From an uncultured Selenomonadaceae bacterium (GTDB taxonomy: Bacteria > Bacillota > Negativicutes > Selenomonadales > Selenomonadaceae), in assembly GCA_905234175.1 (NCBI GenBank), contig CAJOGX010000003.1:93402-157401 (forward strand): a DNA stretch of 64,000 nt, in the 5' to 3' direction. The translations under genes were made by a program, and so were the position numbers. Shown here piece by piece: positions 16,186-24,699 of the stretch; the first letter of the stretch is position 1; every line of letters begins with the position of its first letter. The notes beneath the pieces are model-generated. The model was not told where the DNA came from, searched no databases, and worked only from the letters and a program-made list of their open reading frames with translations.

Positions 16186-16220
16186 TTAAAAATTGGGCGA
16201 ACTGCTAGTACAGTCCGCCC
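16186..16220 (-). terminator. Terminator of rpsO
   Basis: On the minus strand a GGGCGG-ACTG stem pairs with CAGT-TCGCCC around a six-base loop (16195-16220), followed by AATTTTT. It sits 28 bases after the rpsO stop and before flgG, separating the two transcripts. Confidence 0.75.
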
Positions 16221-16248
16221 TTTGCCGTATGGTTTCGCCGCGAAATTT

Positions 16249-16515
16249 TTACTTGCGAAGATTCAGCTGCGCGATAATTTCGCGGTAACGATTGATATTT
16301 TTCTTGCTCAGGTAGTTCAGAATGCGGCGGCGCTGACCGACCATTTTCAGCAGACCGCGACGCGAATGATGATCCTTTTTGTGCTCCTTCAGGTGCTCGG
16401 TGAGGTACGTAATGCGCGCCGTCAAAAGCGCAATCTGCACTTCCGGCGAACCCGTGTCCCCGTCGTGCACGCCGTACTTTTTGATTATCTCCTGTTTCGT
16501 TTCCTTGTCTAACAC
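16249..16515 (-). CDS. rpsO: 30S ribosomal protein S15
   Basis: An 88-residue primary rRNA-binding protein of the 30S platform. [32 protein letters not shown] and [11 protein letters not shown] are family-defining. The GTG at 16515 is the start: it follows AGGAGG and gives the standard N-terminus [11 protein letters not shown] longer in-frame ATG at 16599 lies right at the promoter -10 box and cannot be in the mRNA. Its own promoter (16600-16628) leaves a leader of about 78 bases, suitable for S15 autoregulation, although I did not identify the fold. Confidence 0.97.
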   Translation of the reverse strand: MLDKETKQEIIKKYGVHDGDTGSPEVQIALLTARITYLTEHLKEHKKDHHSRRGLLKMVGQRRRILNYLSKKNINRYREIIAQLNLRK

Positions 16516-16599
16516 TTCTAAATCCTCCTGTGTTCGTATTCCCTTCAGCGAAGTCCGCGTTGGAGTCGCGCCAAACTGCGCCGAGGTTTCCAGCGCCAT

Positions 16600-16628
16600 A
16601 GTCTACCACGCCCGCCAGATTTTTGCAA
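16600..16628 (-). promoter_or_regulatory. rpsO promoter
   Basis: Minus strand: TTGCAA, 17-base spacer ending TGG, TAGACT. It is back to back with the peptide promoter at 16631-16659, two bases away, and strongly resembles the antisense promoter at 6933-6961. Confidence 0.75.
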
Positions 16629-16630
16629 GC

Positions 16631-16659
16631 TTGATTTTTATTTTTTCCCGCGTTATAAT
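16631..16659 (+). promoter_or_regulatory. Promoter of the 16.7-kb small peptide
   Basis: TTGATT (16631-16636), 17-base spacer, TATAAT (16654-16659). Transcription would start near 16666. The leader includes ATCAC...GTGAT at 16692-16714 with a GAAA loop that buries the GGGGGTGAT ribosome site completely. Confidence 0.8.
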
Positions 16660-16718
16660 TGGCGCAAGTGCTGTAAACGGCAGGCGGTTGCATCACTTCC
16701 CGAAAGGGGGTGATAGCT

Positions 16719-16799
16719 GTGCGCATCGTCAAGATCGTCGTCCGCGTGATTCTCATCGCCGGCGCAATTCTCATCGTGCTCAGCAAAACAGCCGCCTAA
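16719..16799 (+). CDS. 26-residue hydrophobic peptide, candidate type I toxin
   Basis: A GTG-started 26-codon frame with a GGGGGTGAT ribosome site five bases upstream. The peptide is MRIVKIVVRVILIAGAILIV followed by a short polar tail ending KTAA: a single predicted membrane helix with a basic N-terminus. The ribosome site is locked in a stable hairpin (16692-16714), the 3' UTR is long and structured, and a strong opposing promoter lies just past it. All of these are features of type I toxin mRNAs. I do not recognise the sequence; toxicity is inferred. It sits between rpsO and the type III restriction system. Confidence 0.6.
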   Translation: MRIVKIVVRVILIAGAILIVLSKTAA

Positions 16800-16923
16800 G
16801 CGCCCCAACGCCTCAGCGGCTCCGATTTAATCTCTATACCAAATTACCTCAAGGGTGTTGTAACCGTCTACGTTGGCACCTACAGTTAAGCGTTCCGTTC
16901 CATTCGCGGGGCGCTTTTCTGTT
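16780..16923 (-). ncRNA. Predicted antisense RNA to the 16.7-kb peptide mRNA
   Basis: Starts near 16923 from the promoter at 16930-16958 and covers the whole 3' UTR of the peptide mRNA. A plausible end is the AGCCGCT/GGCGGCT hairpin followed by GTTTT, in the last codons of the peptide (near 16780-16820). About 140 bases, fully complementary to the mRNA. Inferred from promoter and hairpin positions. Confidence 0.55.
16800..16918 (+). terminator. Long-range stem terminating the small-peptide mRNA
   Basis: GCGCCCC at 16800-16806 pairs with GGGGCGC at 16908-16914, followed by TTTT, enclosing about 100 bases of 3' UTR. The long-distance closure resembles the end-to-end pairing that keeps type I toxin mRNAs inactive before processing. 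Confidence 0.55.
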
Positions 16924-16929
16924 GCTCAG

Positions 16930-16958
16930 ATTATACCCCCGCCGCCAGAAAAAATCAA
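16930..16958 (-). promoter_or_regulatory. Antisense promoter converging on the peptide gene
   Basis: Minus strand: TTGATT, 17-base spacer, TATAAT, as strong as the sense promoter 270 bases away and facing it. The spacer shares CTGGCGGCG-GGG with the other antisense promoters. Confidence 0.75.
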
Positions 16959-17021
16959 GCCGCTTGCAAAAAATTTTCCCGCCGTGTATTATCTACCAAA
17001 AATCCTAAGGAGGTTTCTGCC

Positions 17022-18536
17022 TTGCCTACCCTCAACTGGATCGGTCGCGATAAAGTCCTCACTCACCACCTCGACGTCCCCTTCCACTTCCTCGATAAAA
17101 AATTTTCCGTCGGCAACTCCGATAACATGATTATCCACGCCGATAACCTCGCCGCTCTCAAAGCCCTCCTCCCCGCCTTCAAATCCAAAGTCAAGTGCAT
17201 TTATATCGACCCGCCCTACAACACCGGCAACGAAGCCTGGATTTATAACGATAACGTCAATTCCCCTGATATTCAGCGCTGGCTCGGCTCTACCGTCGGC
17301 AAGGAAGGCGAAGACCTCTCCCGCCACGATAAATGGCTTTGCATGATGTTCCCAAGGCTCCGCCTCCTGCGCGAACTCCTCTCCGACGACGGCGCTATTT
17401 TTATTTCCATTGACGACAACGAACAGGCTAACCTTAAATTAATCTGCGACGAAATTTTTGGCGCCAGTAATTTTGTCTCCAACATGATTTGGAAAAATAA
17501 AAGCGGCGGCGCGAATGACGTTCGGGGAATTGCCTGCGACACCGAATATGTCATGGTCTACGCCAAAAATATTCCCATCTATAAATTTCACAAAGATAAG
17601 AACGCCCAAGTTACGACAAGTTATAACCGCGTTGATTCGGACGGCAGACGCTACGGTCTTGAAAGATTGGATAAACAAAATATCCGTTATTCCGAATCGC
17701 TTGATTACGAATTAATTGGTCCAGACGGTAAATCGTATTTCCCAGCTCATAAAAATCCTGACCAGCCAAATGCAACGTGGCGTTGGAGCAAAGAAACGGT
17801 TGCTCAGAGATATGGCGAATTGGTCTTCAAATATCCGTACGTCTACACCAAAAATTACGAGAAAACCGACGGCGTTATTCCAAGGAATTTAATGGTCGAC
17901 GAGCGATTTGGAAGAACGCGTAGCGGGAAAACTGAGCTGGCTAAAATATTCGACGGAATTTCGCCTTTTGAATTTCCTAAGCCGACAAAGCTAATGGAAT
18001 TTTTGCTTTCGCTGGCGACTGACAAAGATTCGCTGATACTGGACGCGTTTGCAGGGAGCGGGACGACGGGGCACGCGGTAATAAACCTGAACGCGGCGGA
18101 CGGCGGGCGGCGGCGATTCATCTTAATCGAAAAGGAAGACTACGCGGAGAGCATAACGGCGGAGCGGGTGAAGCGGGTTGGCGGGGAATTTGGATATTAC
18201 GAGCTTGGGGCGGCGCTGTTGGACGAGGACGGATTCATAAACGGGGCGGTGCCGATAGAGCGAGTGCGGGAATACGTGTGGCGGAGCGAGACTGGGAAGG
18301 AACTGCCGGCGGCGACGGAGGAGAAATATTTTCTGGGCGTGGACGCGGGGACGGCGTATTATTTCTGCTACGAGGCGGGGCGGACGGTCGTGCTGGACTT
18401 CAAGCTGTGGGCGGGGCTGAAAGTGCGGGCGAAAAAGTACGTGATATACGCGGAGGCGAGTCAGCTGAGCGAGGCGCAGTTGGAGCGGTACGGGATAGAG
18501 TTTCGGCAGATACCGAGTGGGTTGCGGAGGTATTGA
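17022..18536 (+). CDS. Type III restriction-modification methyltransferase (Mod)
   Basis: A beta-class N6-adenine methyltransferase: motif IV IYIDPPYNTG (about residues 61-70) precedes motif I DAFAGSGTTGHAV (about 345), with the target-recognition region between. Mod recognises DNA and modifies one strand; it also supplies specificity to Res. The TTG start at 17022 follows AGGAGG at a normal distance. The 504 residues are on the short side for Mod. Base composition changes abruptly: the first 450 bases are C-rich on the coding strand, the recognition region (17480-17990) is AT-rich, and the last 550 bases are G-rich. That suggests exchange of the recognition segment. res follows after three bases. 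Confidence 0.92.
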   Translation: MPTLNWIGRDKVLTHHLDVPFHFLDKKFSVGNSDNMIIHADNLAALKALLPAFKSKVKCIYIDPPYNTGNEAWIYNDNVNSPDIQRWLGSTVGKEGEDLSRHDKWLCMMFPRLRLLRELLSDDGAIFISIDDNEQANLKLICDEIFGASNFVSNMIWKNKSGGANDVRGIACDTEYVMVYAKNIPIYKFHKDKNAQVTTSYNRVDSDGRRYGLERLDKQNIRYSESLDYELIGPDGKSYFPAHKNPDQPNATWRWSKETVAQRYGELVFKYPYVYTKNYEKTDGVIPRNLMVDERFGRTRSGKTELAKIFDGISPFEFPKPTKLMEFLLSLATDKDSLILDAFAGSGTTGHAVINLNAADGGRRRFILIEKEDYAESITAERVKRVGGEFGYYELGAALLDEDGFINGAVPIERVREYVWRSETGKELPAATEEKYFLGVDAGTAYYFCYEAGRTVVLDFKLWAGLKVRAKKYVIYAEASQLSEAQLERYGIEFRQIPSGLRRY

Positions 18537-18539
18537 GGA

Positions 18540-20939
18540 ATGGAGCTGAAAAAATATCAGCGGCGGGCGCTGGAGGAGCTGGGGCGGTACGTGGAGGCGC
18601 TGGCGAAGTCGCGCGGGAATTTGAAGCAGGCGTGGCAGGAATATTGGAATTACGACGCGCCGGAAAAATATAATGACAGGCTGGCGGGAGTGCCGGCGGT
18701 GTGCATGAAGGTGCCGACGGGCGGCGGGAAGACGCTAATGGCGAGCGCGGCGCTGGTAGAAATATTTGGGCGGCTGCCGCGCGAAAGGAAAGTGGTGGTG
18801 TGGCTGGTGCCGAGCGAATCGATTTTGACGCAGACGCTGGCGGCGCTGAGCGACGTGGGGCACGCGTACCGCGCGAGGCTGGAGGAAGATTCCGGCGGGC
18901 GGGTAGAAGTTTACTCGAAGGAGATGCTGCTGCAGGGGCAGAATTTTTCACCGGCGACGGTGGCGGAAAATCTGACGGTCTGCGTGATAAGTTACGCGTC
19001 GATAAGAATAGACAGCCGGAAGAAAGACGCGCGGAAATTTTATCAGGAAAACGGGGCGCTGATAAGTTTCGGGGCGGGCGGCGCGTCGCTGATAGAAGTG
19101 CTGCGGGAACTTGAGCCGGTGATCGTGGTAGACGAGAGCCACAACGCGAAATCGGAACTGAGCGTGGAAATGCTGGAAAATTTGAATCCGTCGTTCGTGC
19201 TGGAGCTTACGGCGACGCCGCGCGAGGAAAGCAACATAATCTGCGAAGTGAGCGCGCAGGAACTGAAGGCGGAGCAAATGATAAAGCTGCCGGTGATAAT
19301 TTTCCCGCCGCGCTACAAAGGAAATTTCCTGGCGGGCGTGATAGAGTTTCGGGACGCGCTGGAGCGGGAAGCGGAAGTTGAAGAAAGAATCAGCGGCAGG
19401 TACATACGCCCGATAGTTTTGTTTCAGGCGGAGGCGGACACGAAAGACGACAGCGAGACTTTCAAAAAAATCAGGGAAGAGCTGATGGACGAGCTGGGAA
19501 TACCAGAGGTGGAAATAGCGGTCAAGACTTCCAACGTGAACGAACTGCGGGGCGTGGACTTGCTCAGCCGGAACTGCGCGATAAGATACATAATCACGGT
19601 GAACGCGCTGAAGGAAGGCTGGGACTGCCCGTTCGCGTATATTCTGGCGTCGCTGGCGAACAGAAATTCGCAGACGGACGTAGCGCAGATAGTCGGGCGG
19701 ATATTGCGGCAGCCGTACGCAGAGAGTACCACGAGCGAAAAGTTGAACGCGTGCTACGTTTTCAGCCGGTCGAAAAATTTCAGCCACACGGTGCAGAGCG
19801 TTGCCGACGGCTTGAACGGCGAAGGCCTTGACGAAGCTGACGCGGTTGCTGCCGACGAAGTTGCTGCTGATTCCGGCGGCGAAATTTCTGCGGAAAATCT
19901 GATTGAGACGGCTGAGAAAACTATTAACGATTTTAAAAGTAAGCCGCACGACGACGGGAAAACTTTTAGCGTTAAGGCGGAGTTCAGCGCTGACATTCGC
20001 GGCTTGGAAATTCCGCAGTTCTTCCAGAAAGTTCCGGCGCGGCGCGGGCAGCAGAGTCTTTTTGAAGACGAACTTTTGAGCGCGGAAAATTTGTCGGAAG
20101 GGTTCACGCTTGAGGGCGAGGATACGAAAATTAATTTTGACATGGACATTCGGAAAGTGGATTTGGAGGAGTCGGGGCGGTACGTATCTGGCGGGGTTTC
20201 GATGGACGCGGCGGCGCGGTATCAGAAATTTATTGACGATAAGCCAGCGGAGGAGCAGGCGAAATATTACGCGGGCAGTATTTTTTTCCTGCTGAGGAAA
20301 TTTCACCGGCTGCAGACTGTCAGCGAGCGGGATTTGAAAAATTACGTGCGGCGGGTCGTCGACGATATGAGCGAAGTCGAGCGCGGCGATTTGAAAATTG
20401 ACACGGCTTTCATTTACGCCGAGCAGATTAAGGATAAAATTTACGAGCTTGAAACGGTGCACCGCCGGAAAGTTTTTGGCGAGCGAATTGGCGCGAAAGA
20501 GATTTTCTGCAAAAAAAATTACCAGCTGGGCAATGAAGTTGAAATGCGGCGGTCGCGCGGCGGCTACGAAAAGGCGCTGTACTCAGCGGAAGGCGATATG
20601 AATGAATTTGAGGCGCGGCTGATACGGCGGGTGTCGGCGCAGGAAAATGTTACGTGGTGGCACAGGAATTTGGAGCGGCGCGGCTTTTGCCTGAACGGCT
20701 GGCTGAATCACTACCCAGATTTTATCGTCCGGCTGGACTCTGGGAAAATAATTCTGCTGGAGGCGAAGGGCAAGCACTTGAAGAACGACGAAAGCCGCGA
20801 AAAAATTTTGCTGGGGCGTGAGTGGCAAGCTCGCGCGGGAGAAAATTTCAGCTACTGCATGGTCTTCGACGTAGAAAAATTAGACGCGCCAAATTCGTAT
20901 TCGCTGGGAGAATTTTTAAAAATTGTGCCGACGCTCTGA
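18540..20939 (+). CDS. Type III restriction enzyme helicase-nuclease subunit (Res)
   Basis: A 799-residue SF2 ATPase with a C-terminal nuclease, cutting DNA as a complex with Mod. Walker A PTGGGKT (about residues 60-66), DESH (about 198), and VGRILRQPY (about 385) define the motor. At the C-terminus YPDFIVRLDSGKIILLEAKG (about 724-745) is the PD-(D/E)XK endonuclease core. It begins three bases after mod, with the ribosome site inside the mod end, so the subunits are coupled. The first 1250 bases use G-rich codons and many ATA isoleucines; composition then returns to that of the surroundings, consistent with acquisition. Confidence 0.92.
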   Translation: MELKKYQRRALEELGRYVEALAKSRGNLKQAWQEYWNYDAPEKYNDRLAGVPAVCMKVPTGGGKTLMASAALVEIFGRLPRERKVVVWLVPSESILTQTLAALSDVGHAYRARLEEDSGGRVEVYSKEMLLQGQNFSPATVAENLTVCVISYASIRIDSRKKDARKFYQENGALISFGAGGASLIEVLRELEPVIVVDESHNAKSELSVEMLENLNPSFVLELTATPREESNIICEVSAQELKAEQMIKLPVIIFPPRYKGNFLAGVIEFRDALEREAEVEERISGRYIRPIVLFQAEADTKDDSETFKKIREELMDELGIPEVEIAVKTSNVNELRGVDLLSRNCAIRYIITVNALKEGWDCPFAYILASLANRNSQTDVAQIVGRILRQPYAESTTSEKLNACYVFSRSKNFSHTVQSVADGLNGEGLDEADAVAADEVAADSGGEISAENLIETAEKTINDFKSKPHDDGKTFSVKAEFSADIRGLEIPQFFQKVPARRGQQSLFEDELLSAENLSEGFTLEGEDTKINFDMDIRKVDLEESGRYVSGGVSMDAAARYQKFIDDKPAEEQAKYYAGSIFFLLRKFHRLQTVSERDLKNYVRRVVDDMSEVERGDLKIDTAFIYAEQIKDKIYELETVHRRKVFGERIGAKEIFCKKNYQLGNEVEMRRSRGGYEKALYSAEGDMNEFEARLIRRVSAQENVTWWHRNLERRGFCLNGWLNHYPDFIVRLDSGKIILLEAKGKHLKNDESREKILLGREWQARAGENFSYCMVFDVEKLDAPNSYSLGEFLKIVPTL

Positions 20940-20944
20940 AAAGC

Positions 20945-20973
20945 TTGACAAAATTTGCTACAAGCCTTATCAT
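20945..20973 (+). promoter_or_regulatory. Rubrerythrin promoter
   Basis: TTGACA (20945-20950), 17-base spacer, TATCAT (20968-20973), six bases after the res stop. An AGGAGAG ribosome site precedes the rubrerythrin ATG. Confidence 0.75.
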
Positions 20974-21016
20974 ATCCGTTATACGTAGAAAAAATATTTT
21001 TTAGGAGAGTTTAAAA

Positions 21017-21562
21017 ATGGCAAAGTATGTTTGCACAGTTTGCGGATACGTCCACGAGGGCGACGCGCCGCCGGAAGAATGCCCGATTTGCAAGGCGCCG
21101 GCTGAAAAGTTCAAGAAGCAGGAAGGCGAACTGGTTTACGCGGATGAGCACGTAGTTGGCGTAGCGCAGGGCGTTGACGAACGCATTATCGAAGGTCTCC
21201 GCCAGAATTTTACCGGCGAATGCTGTGAAGTCGGAATGTACCTTGCGATGAGCCGCGCGGCGCACCGTGAAGGTCTGCCGGAAATTGGCGAAGTTTTCCG
21301 CCGCTACGCACTCGAAGAAGCTGAGCACGCCGCCAAATTCGCGGAACTCCTCGGCGAAGTCGTTTCCGCCTCGACGAAAGAAAATCTTGAAAAGCGTATT
21401 GCGGCTGAACACGGCGCCTGCCAGGGCAAAAAAGATCTCGCGACGCTTGCTAAGAAACTCAATCTCGACGCGATTCACGACACAGTTCACGAAATGGCGA
21501 AGGACGAAGCCCGCCACGGTAAAGGTTTCCAGGGCTTGCTCAAACACTACTTCGGCGAATAA
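21017..21562 (+). CDS. Reverse rubrerythrin (peroxide-reducing non-haem iron protein)
   Basis: A 181-residue protein with the rubredoxin-like FeS4 site at the N-terminus (CTVCGY, residues 5-10, and CPIC, 22-25) followed by a ferritin-like diiron domain ([12 protein letters not shown] and DEARHGKGF supply ExxH ligands). Classical rubrerythrin has the opposite order, so this is the reverse type known from Clostridium, which reduces hydrogen peroxide and oxygen using NADH-linked electron carriers. It has its own promoter and terminator and is monocistronic. It marks an anaerobe with oxidative-stress defence. Confidence 0.93.
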   Translation: MAKYVCTVCGYVHEGDAPPEECPICKAPAEKFKKQEGELVYADEHVVGVAQGVDERIIEGLRQNFTGECCEVGMYLAMSRAAHREGLPEIGEVFRRYALEEAEHAAKFAELLGEVVSASTKENLEKRIAAEHGACQGKKDLATLAKKLNLDAIHDTVHEMAKDEARHGKGFQGLLKHYFGE

Positions 21563-21586
21563 TTTCTAGTTCGTACCAAAAAAATG

Positions 21587-21618
21587 ACCGCTCCCCAGAA
21601 TTTGGAGGGCGGTTTTTT
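21587..21618 (+). terminator. Bidirectional terminator between rubrerythrin and the kinase operon
   Basis: An ACCGC-TCC stem pairs with GGA-GGGCGGT around a short loop, with TTTTTT on the plus strand and ATTTTTTT on the minus strand. It can end both convergent transcripts, including the 14-kb NRPS operon. Confidence 0.8.
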
Positions 21619-21689
21619 GTTTCCCAAACGAACAACGAATGAAAAAGTTTAACTTCACCTGATAAATTTGAATGACGCGGCGAAATTCG

Positions 21690-24683
21690 TCACGTTGCCG
21701 CCTTCAGATAGCTGTTGCCGTCTTCAACCAGTTCCTCGTAAAGCTCCATTGCCTCGGCGTGGTGCGCCCTGATAAAATTTTCGGCGTCGAGCTTTTCAGA
21801 TTCTGAAGCGCCGTCGCCTGTGAGAACTTTGCCGGACATTTCAAGTTCCCGCGCAACTTTGGCGACCTGTTCCCCGCCGATAGAAAGCGCCGTCGACTTC
21901 AGCGCGTGGACGAAAATCGTGTAATTTTTCCAGTCCCCACCGTCAAAAGCCCGCTGAATTTTCGCCCTGTTTTCGTCTTTGAGACTGCAGAAAATCTCCA
22001 CGACGCTGCGGAACAAATCCTCATCGCCGCCGCTGTATTCCAAACCCATTTTAATATTCATGTGTTTATAAACGGGCGCCGGAGGAGTCTCATTTCGGTC
22101 TGGAATTTCAGCGCGGGCGCCGACAATTTTTTCCGGCGGCAGATATTCCAGCAGCATTTCCTCAAGCTTATCGGGGTTAATCGGCTTAGTCAGATAATCG
22201 TCGAAGCCAGCGGCAATATACTTTTCGCGCGCGCCGGAAACAGCGTTGGCGGTCAGGCAGATGGCAGCCGTGCGGCGGTTGGGATTTTCCGGCTGAGCCC
22301 GCAGTTCGTGCAGGGTTTCAATTCCGTCCTTTTCCGGCATCATGTGGTCCAAAAATATAACGTCGTAGCTGGCGTTTTGAGTCAGCAAAATTCCTTCGTC
22401 GCCGCTAACCGCCGTGTCGATTTGAACTTTAGTCTGTTTCAGTAAATTTTTGAAAACCATGAGATTCATCTGGTTATCGTCAACCACTAAAACTTTCGCA
22501 GTCGGCGCGGTAAATTTTTCCCCGTACTTTTTGCGCTCCTTCAAATTCAGCTTGTACGACGCCTCGTAATCGCCCAGCGGATCCCACTTGATAACTTTCT
22601 GTTTGAGCTCGAAGGAAAATTTCGACCCCAGCCCGTAAATGCTCTCAACCTTGAGACTGCTTTTCATGAGGTACAGCAGATTTTGAGTGATAGCCATGCC
22701 AAGGCCGGTGCCCTCGATGTTGCGGTTGCGTTCCTCCTCGATACGCTCAAATTCCGTGAACAGCTTTTTCATATCCTCCGGCCTGATTCCAATTCCCGTA
22801 TCCTTGATTGCAACGCGCAAAATTACGCTGTCGGGCTCGTCCTCCACGCGCCTGAATTTTATTGAGAAAGTCACGCTGCCCTTTTCGGTATACTTAACCG
22901 CGTTCGTCAGCAGGTTGGTAATAATTTGCTTTATGCGAACTTCGTCGCCGTATAACATTTTTGGTAAATTTTTATCGAAGTCCAGCGACAGCGCGAGCCC
23001 CTTATCGTCCGCGCGAATGTGAATCATGTTGACCAGATCGTTAATGAGGGAAGACAAATCGTAGTCGACGGGAATGATTTCGATTTTGCCCGCCTCAATC
23101 TTGGAAAAGTCAAGAATGTCGTTGATTATCCCAAGGAGCGTGTTGCCGGCGGTTCTTATGCTCTCCGCGTAGGAAATAATTTCGCGGTCATTGCATTCGC
23201 GCAGAATAATTTCGTTCATGCCGAGAATTGCGTTAATCGGCGTGCGGATTTCGTGGCTCATGTTCGACAGGAATGAAGATTTTGCTTCGCTTGCGGCAAA
23301 GGCGCGTTCCGAAAGATTTATCAGCGCGTCGCGTTCCTGCTTTTCCTTGTCAATATCCTCAATCAGCCAGAGCACATTTGAAACTAAACCGTTTGTCAGG
23401 CGCTGCGAGGCGATAAACCGAATACGCCGCCACTGCTTTTCCAAATTCTGGCACTCAATCGCTACGGTATCCGAATCCTTCAGGCGCTCGTTCAAAGTAT
23501 CCAGGTTGACGAATCGGAGAGTATCGCTCAGCGAAATTTTGTCCACCGTCTGCCGCATGACTTCCACAAGCATAACTCTGGCGCTTCTGTAACTGCCCGC
23601 CGCCAGCCTGGCGGAAAGGAAATTCGTCGACTGGATTTCCTTGAAAGTGTCCTCAATCAGATTGATATTGAAAACCGACAGGTAAATATTTGAGATTGAC
23701 GCCAGCTGCTCATTCAGTTCCTTCGCCATGCTGTAGCGCTTGTTCAGCTGGTTGAGAATGTACGACAGAATCGCCACGATTATAACCACAATTACGATTG
23801 TGATTGCCAGCAGAATTTTCAGCGGCGTGAAAATTTCCGTTGCATTTTTTACCGTCAGACAGCGCCAGTCATTTTCAATTTTCTCGGAGTAAACGACGTA
23901 GTGCGCGTTTTCGTAGGTAAACTCAAAAAAATCCTTGTCCGCTTTATTGGCGTTTTCCAAAATCACCGCCCAAAGGCTGCCGCGTTCATCGTTGTAGTTC
24001 TTGCCAATCTCGCTTCTTTCTGAATGGGCGACGACCATGTTGCGGCTGTCCAAAATAAATTCGTAGTCCGACTTGCCGCTTTTAACGGATTCCTCCGTGA
24101 TATTTTGAACTTTGTCCAGCACGATGTCCATTGCCACGATACTTTTGCCGTCGACGAGCTTTTTGGAAATTGTCATGGTGATTTTGCCGGTCTGCGCGTC
24201 GAGGTACGGATCAATCAGCGTAACATTTCCGTCGCTGGCAATGGTTTTGGTATACCACGGGCGTTCGGTCGGCACGTAGTCTTCGCCTGGAACCCACAAA
24301 GCGCCGTCGAGATATTCGCCGTTGACGTACGCATAAAGCCCCGTCGTATTTTCAAAAACGGTGCTTGTAACTGCCGTCGACTGCCCGACGAGATATTCAA
24401 GAACTTCCTCGTTCGCCTTGTTGTTGCGAATCATTCCGTCAATCGTGTACGCCGTCAGCTTGATAGCGTCAATGCTCGTGGAAAGGTACTCGCTGAGATA
24501 ATTTTTGGACTGAATGGCGGCGGCCTGCCCGTTTTTTATAATGCTTTCGCGCGTCTGGTCGTACAGCATGTTGTAATACGACAGGACAACTCCAACAAAA
24601 AAAGTAATTACAAGCGCCGACAGAAAAAATTTTTTGATAGTAGCGCGTTGCTTTTCGCCCATAGCGGTAGACGCTTGATTCAT
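21690..24683 (-). CDS. Hybrid sensor histidine kinase with receiver and Hpt domains
   Basis: A 997-residue membrane sensor. TM1 (about 17-38) and TM2 (about 293-313) flank an extracytoplasmic Cache-like domain, where YVPTERPWYTKTIASDG is typical. The cytoplasmic part has HisKA with SHEIRTP (His about 476), HATPase with LLTNAVKYTEKG, DTGIGI and GTGLGM, a receiver with KVLVVDDNQMN and phosphoacceptor FLDHMMPEKDG (about 776), and a C-terminal Hpt with VHALKSTAL (about 926). All phosphorelay residues are present, but no response regulator with an output domain is nearby. It is the last gene of the NRPS operon, 16 bases after the STAS gene, so its signal is probably tied to the operon's pathway. 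Confidence 0.93.
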   Translation of the reverse strand: MNQASTAMGEKQRATIKKFFLSALVITFFVGVVLSYYNMLYDQTRESIIKNGQAAAIQSKNYLSEYLSTSIDAIKLTAYTIDGMIRNNKANEEVLEYLVGQSTAVTSTVFENTTGLYAYVNGEYLDGALWVPGEDYVPTERPWYTKTIASDGNVTLIDPYLDAQTGKITMTISKKLVDGKSIVAMDIVLDKVQNITEESVKSGKSDYEFILDSRNMVVAHSERSEIGKNYNDERGSLWAVILENANKADKDFFEFTYENAHYVVYSEKIENDWRCLTVKNATEIFTPLKILLAITIVIVVIIVAILSYILNQLNKRYSMAKELNEQLASISNIYLSVFNINLIEDTFKEIQSTNFLSARLAAGSYRSARVMLVEVMRQTVDKISLSDTLRFVNLDTLNERLKDSDTVAIECQNLEKQWRRIRFIASQRLTNGLVSNVLWLIEDIDKEKQERDALINLSERAFAASEAKSSFLSNMSHEIRTPINAILGMNEIILRECNDREIISYAESIRTAGNTLLGIINDILDFSKIEAGKIEIIPVDYDLSSLINDLVNMIHIRADDKGLALSLDFDKNLPKMLYGDEVRIKQIITNLLTNAVKYTEKGSVTFSIKFRRVEDEPDSVILRVAIKDTGIGIRPEDMKKLFTEFERIEEERNRNIEGTGLGMAITQNLLYLMKSSLKVESIYGLGSKFSFELKQKVIKWDPLGDYEASYKLNLKERKKYGEKFTAPTAKVLVVDDNQMNLMVFKNLLKQTKVQIDTAVSGDEGILLTQNASYDVIFLDHMMPEKDGIETLHELRAQPENPNRRTAAICLTANAVSGAREKYIAAGFDDYLTKPINPDKLEEMLLEYLPPEKIVGARAEIPDRNETPPAPVYKHMNIKMGLEYSGGDEDLFRSVVEIFCSLKDENRAKIQRAFDGGDWKNYTIFVHALKSTALSIGGEQVAKVARELEMSGKVLTGDGASESEKLDAENFIRAHHAEAMELYEELVEDGNSYLKAAT

Positions 24684-24699
24684 AACCTTCCTGCGCCGT

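Noticed and set aside
16140..16195. Sigma-28 promoter before flgG
   Set aside because: TAAA and GGCGATTA are present but only about 12 bases apart rather than 15; the match is too weak to list.
18948..20462. 504-codon minus-strand frame opposite res
   Set aside because: Covers the Res motor domain on the other strand and gives an Arg/Phe-rich product without known motifs.
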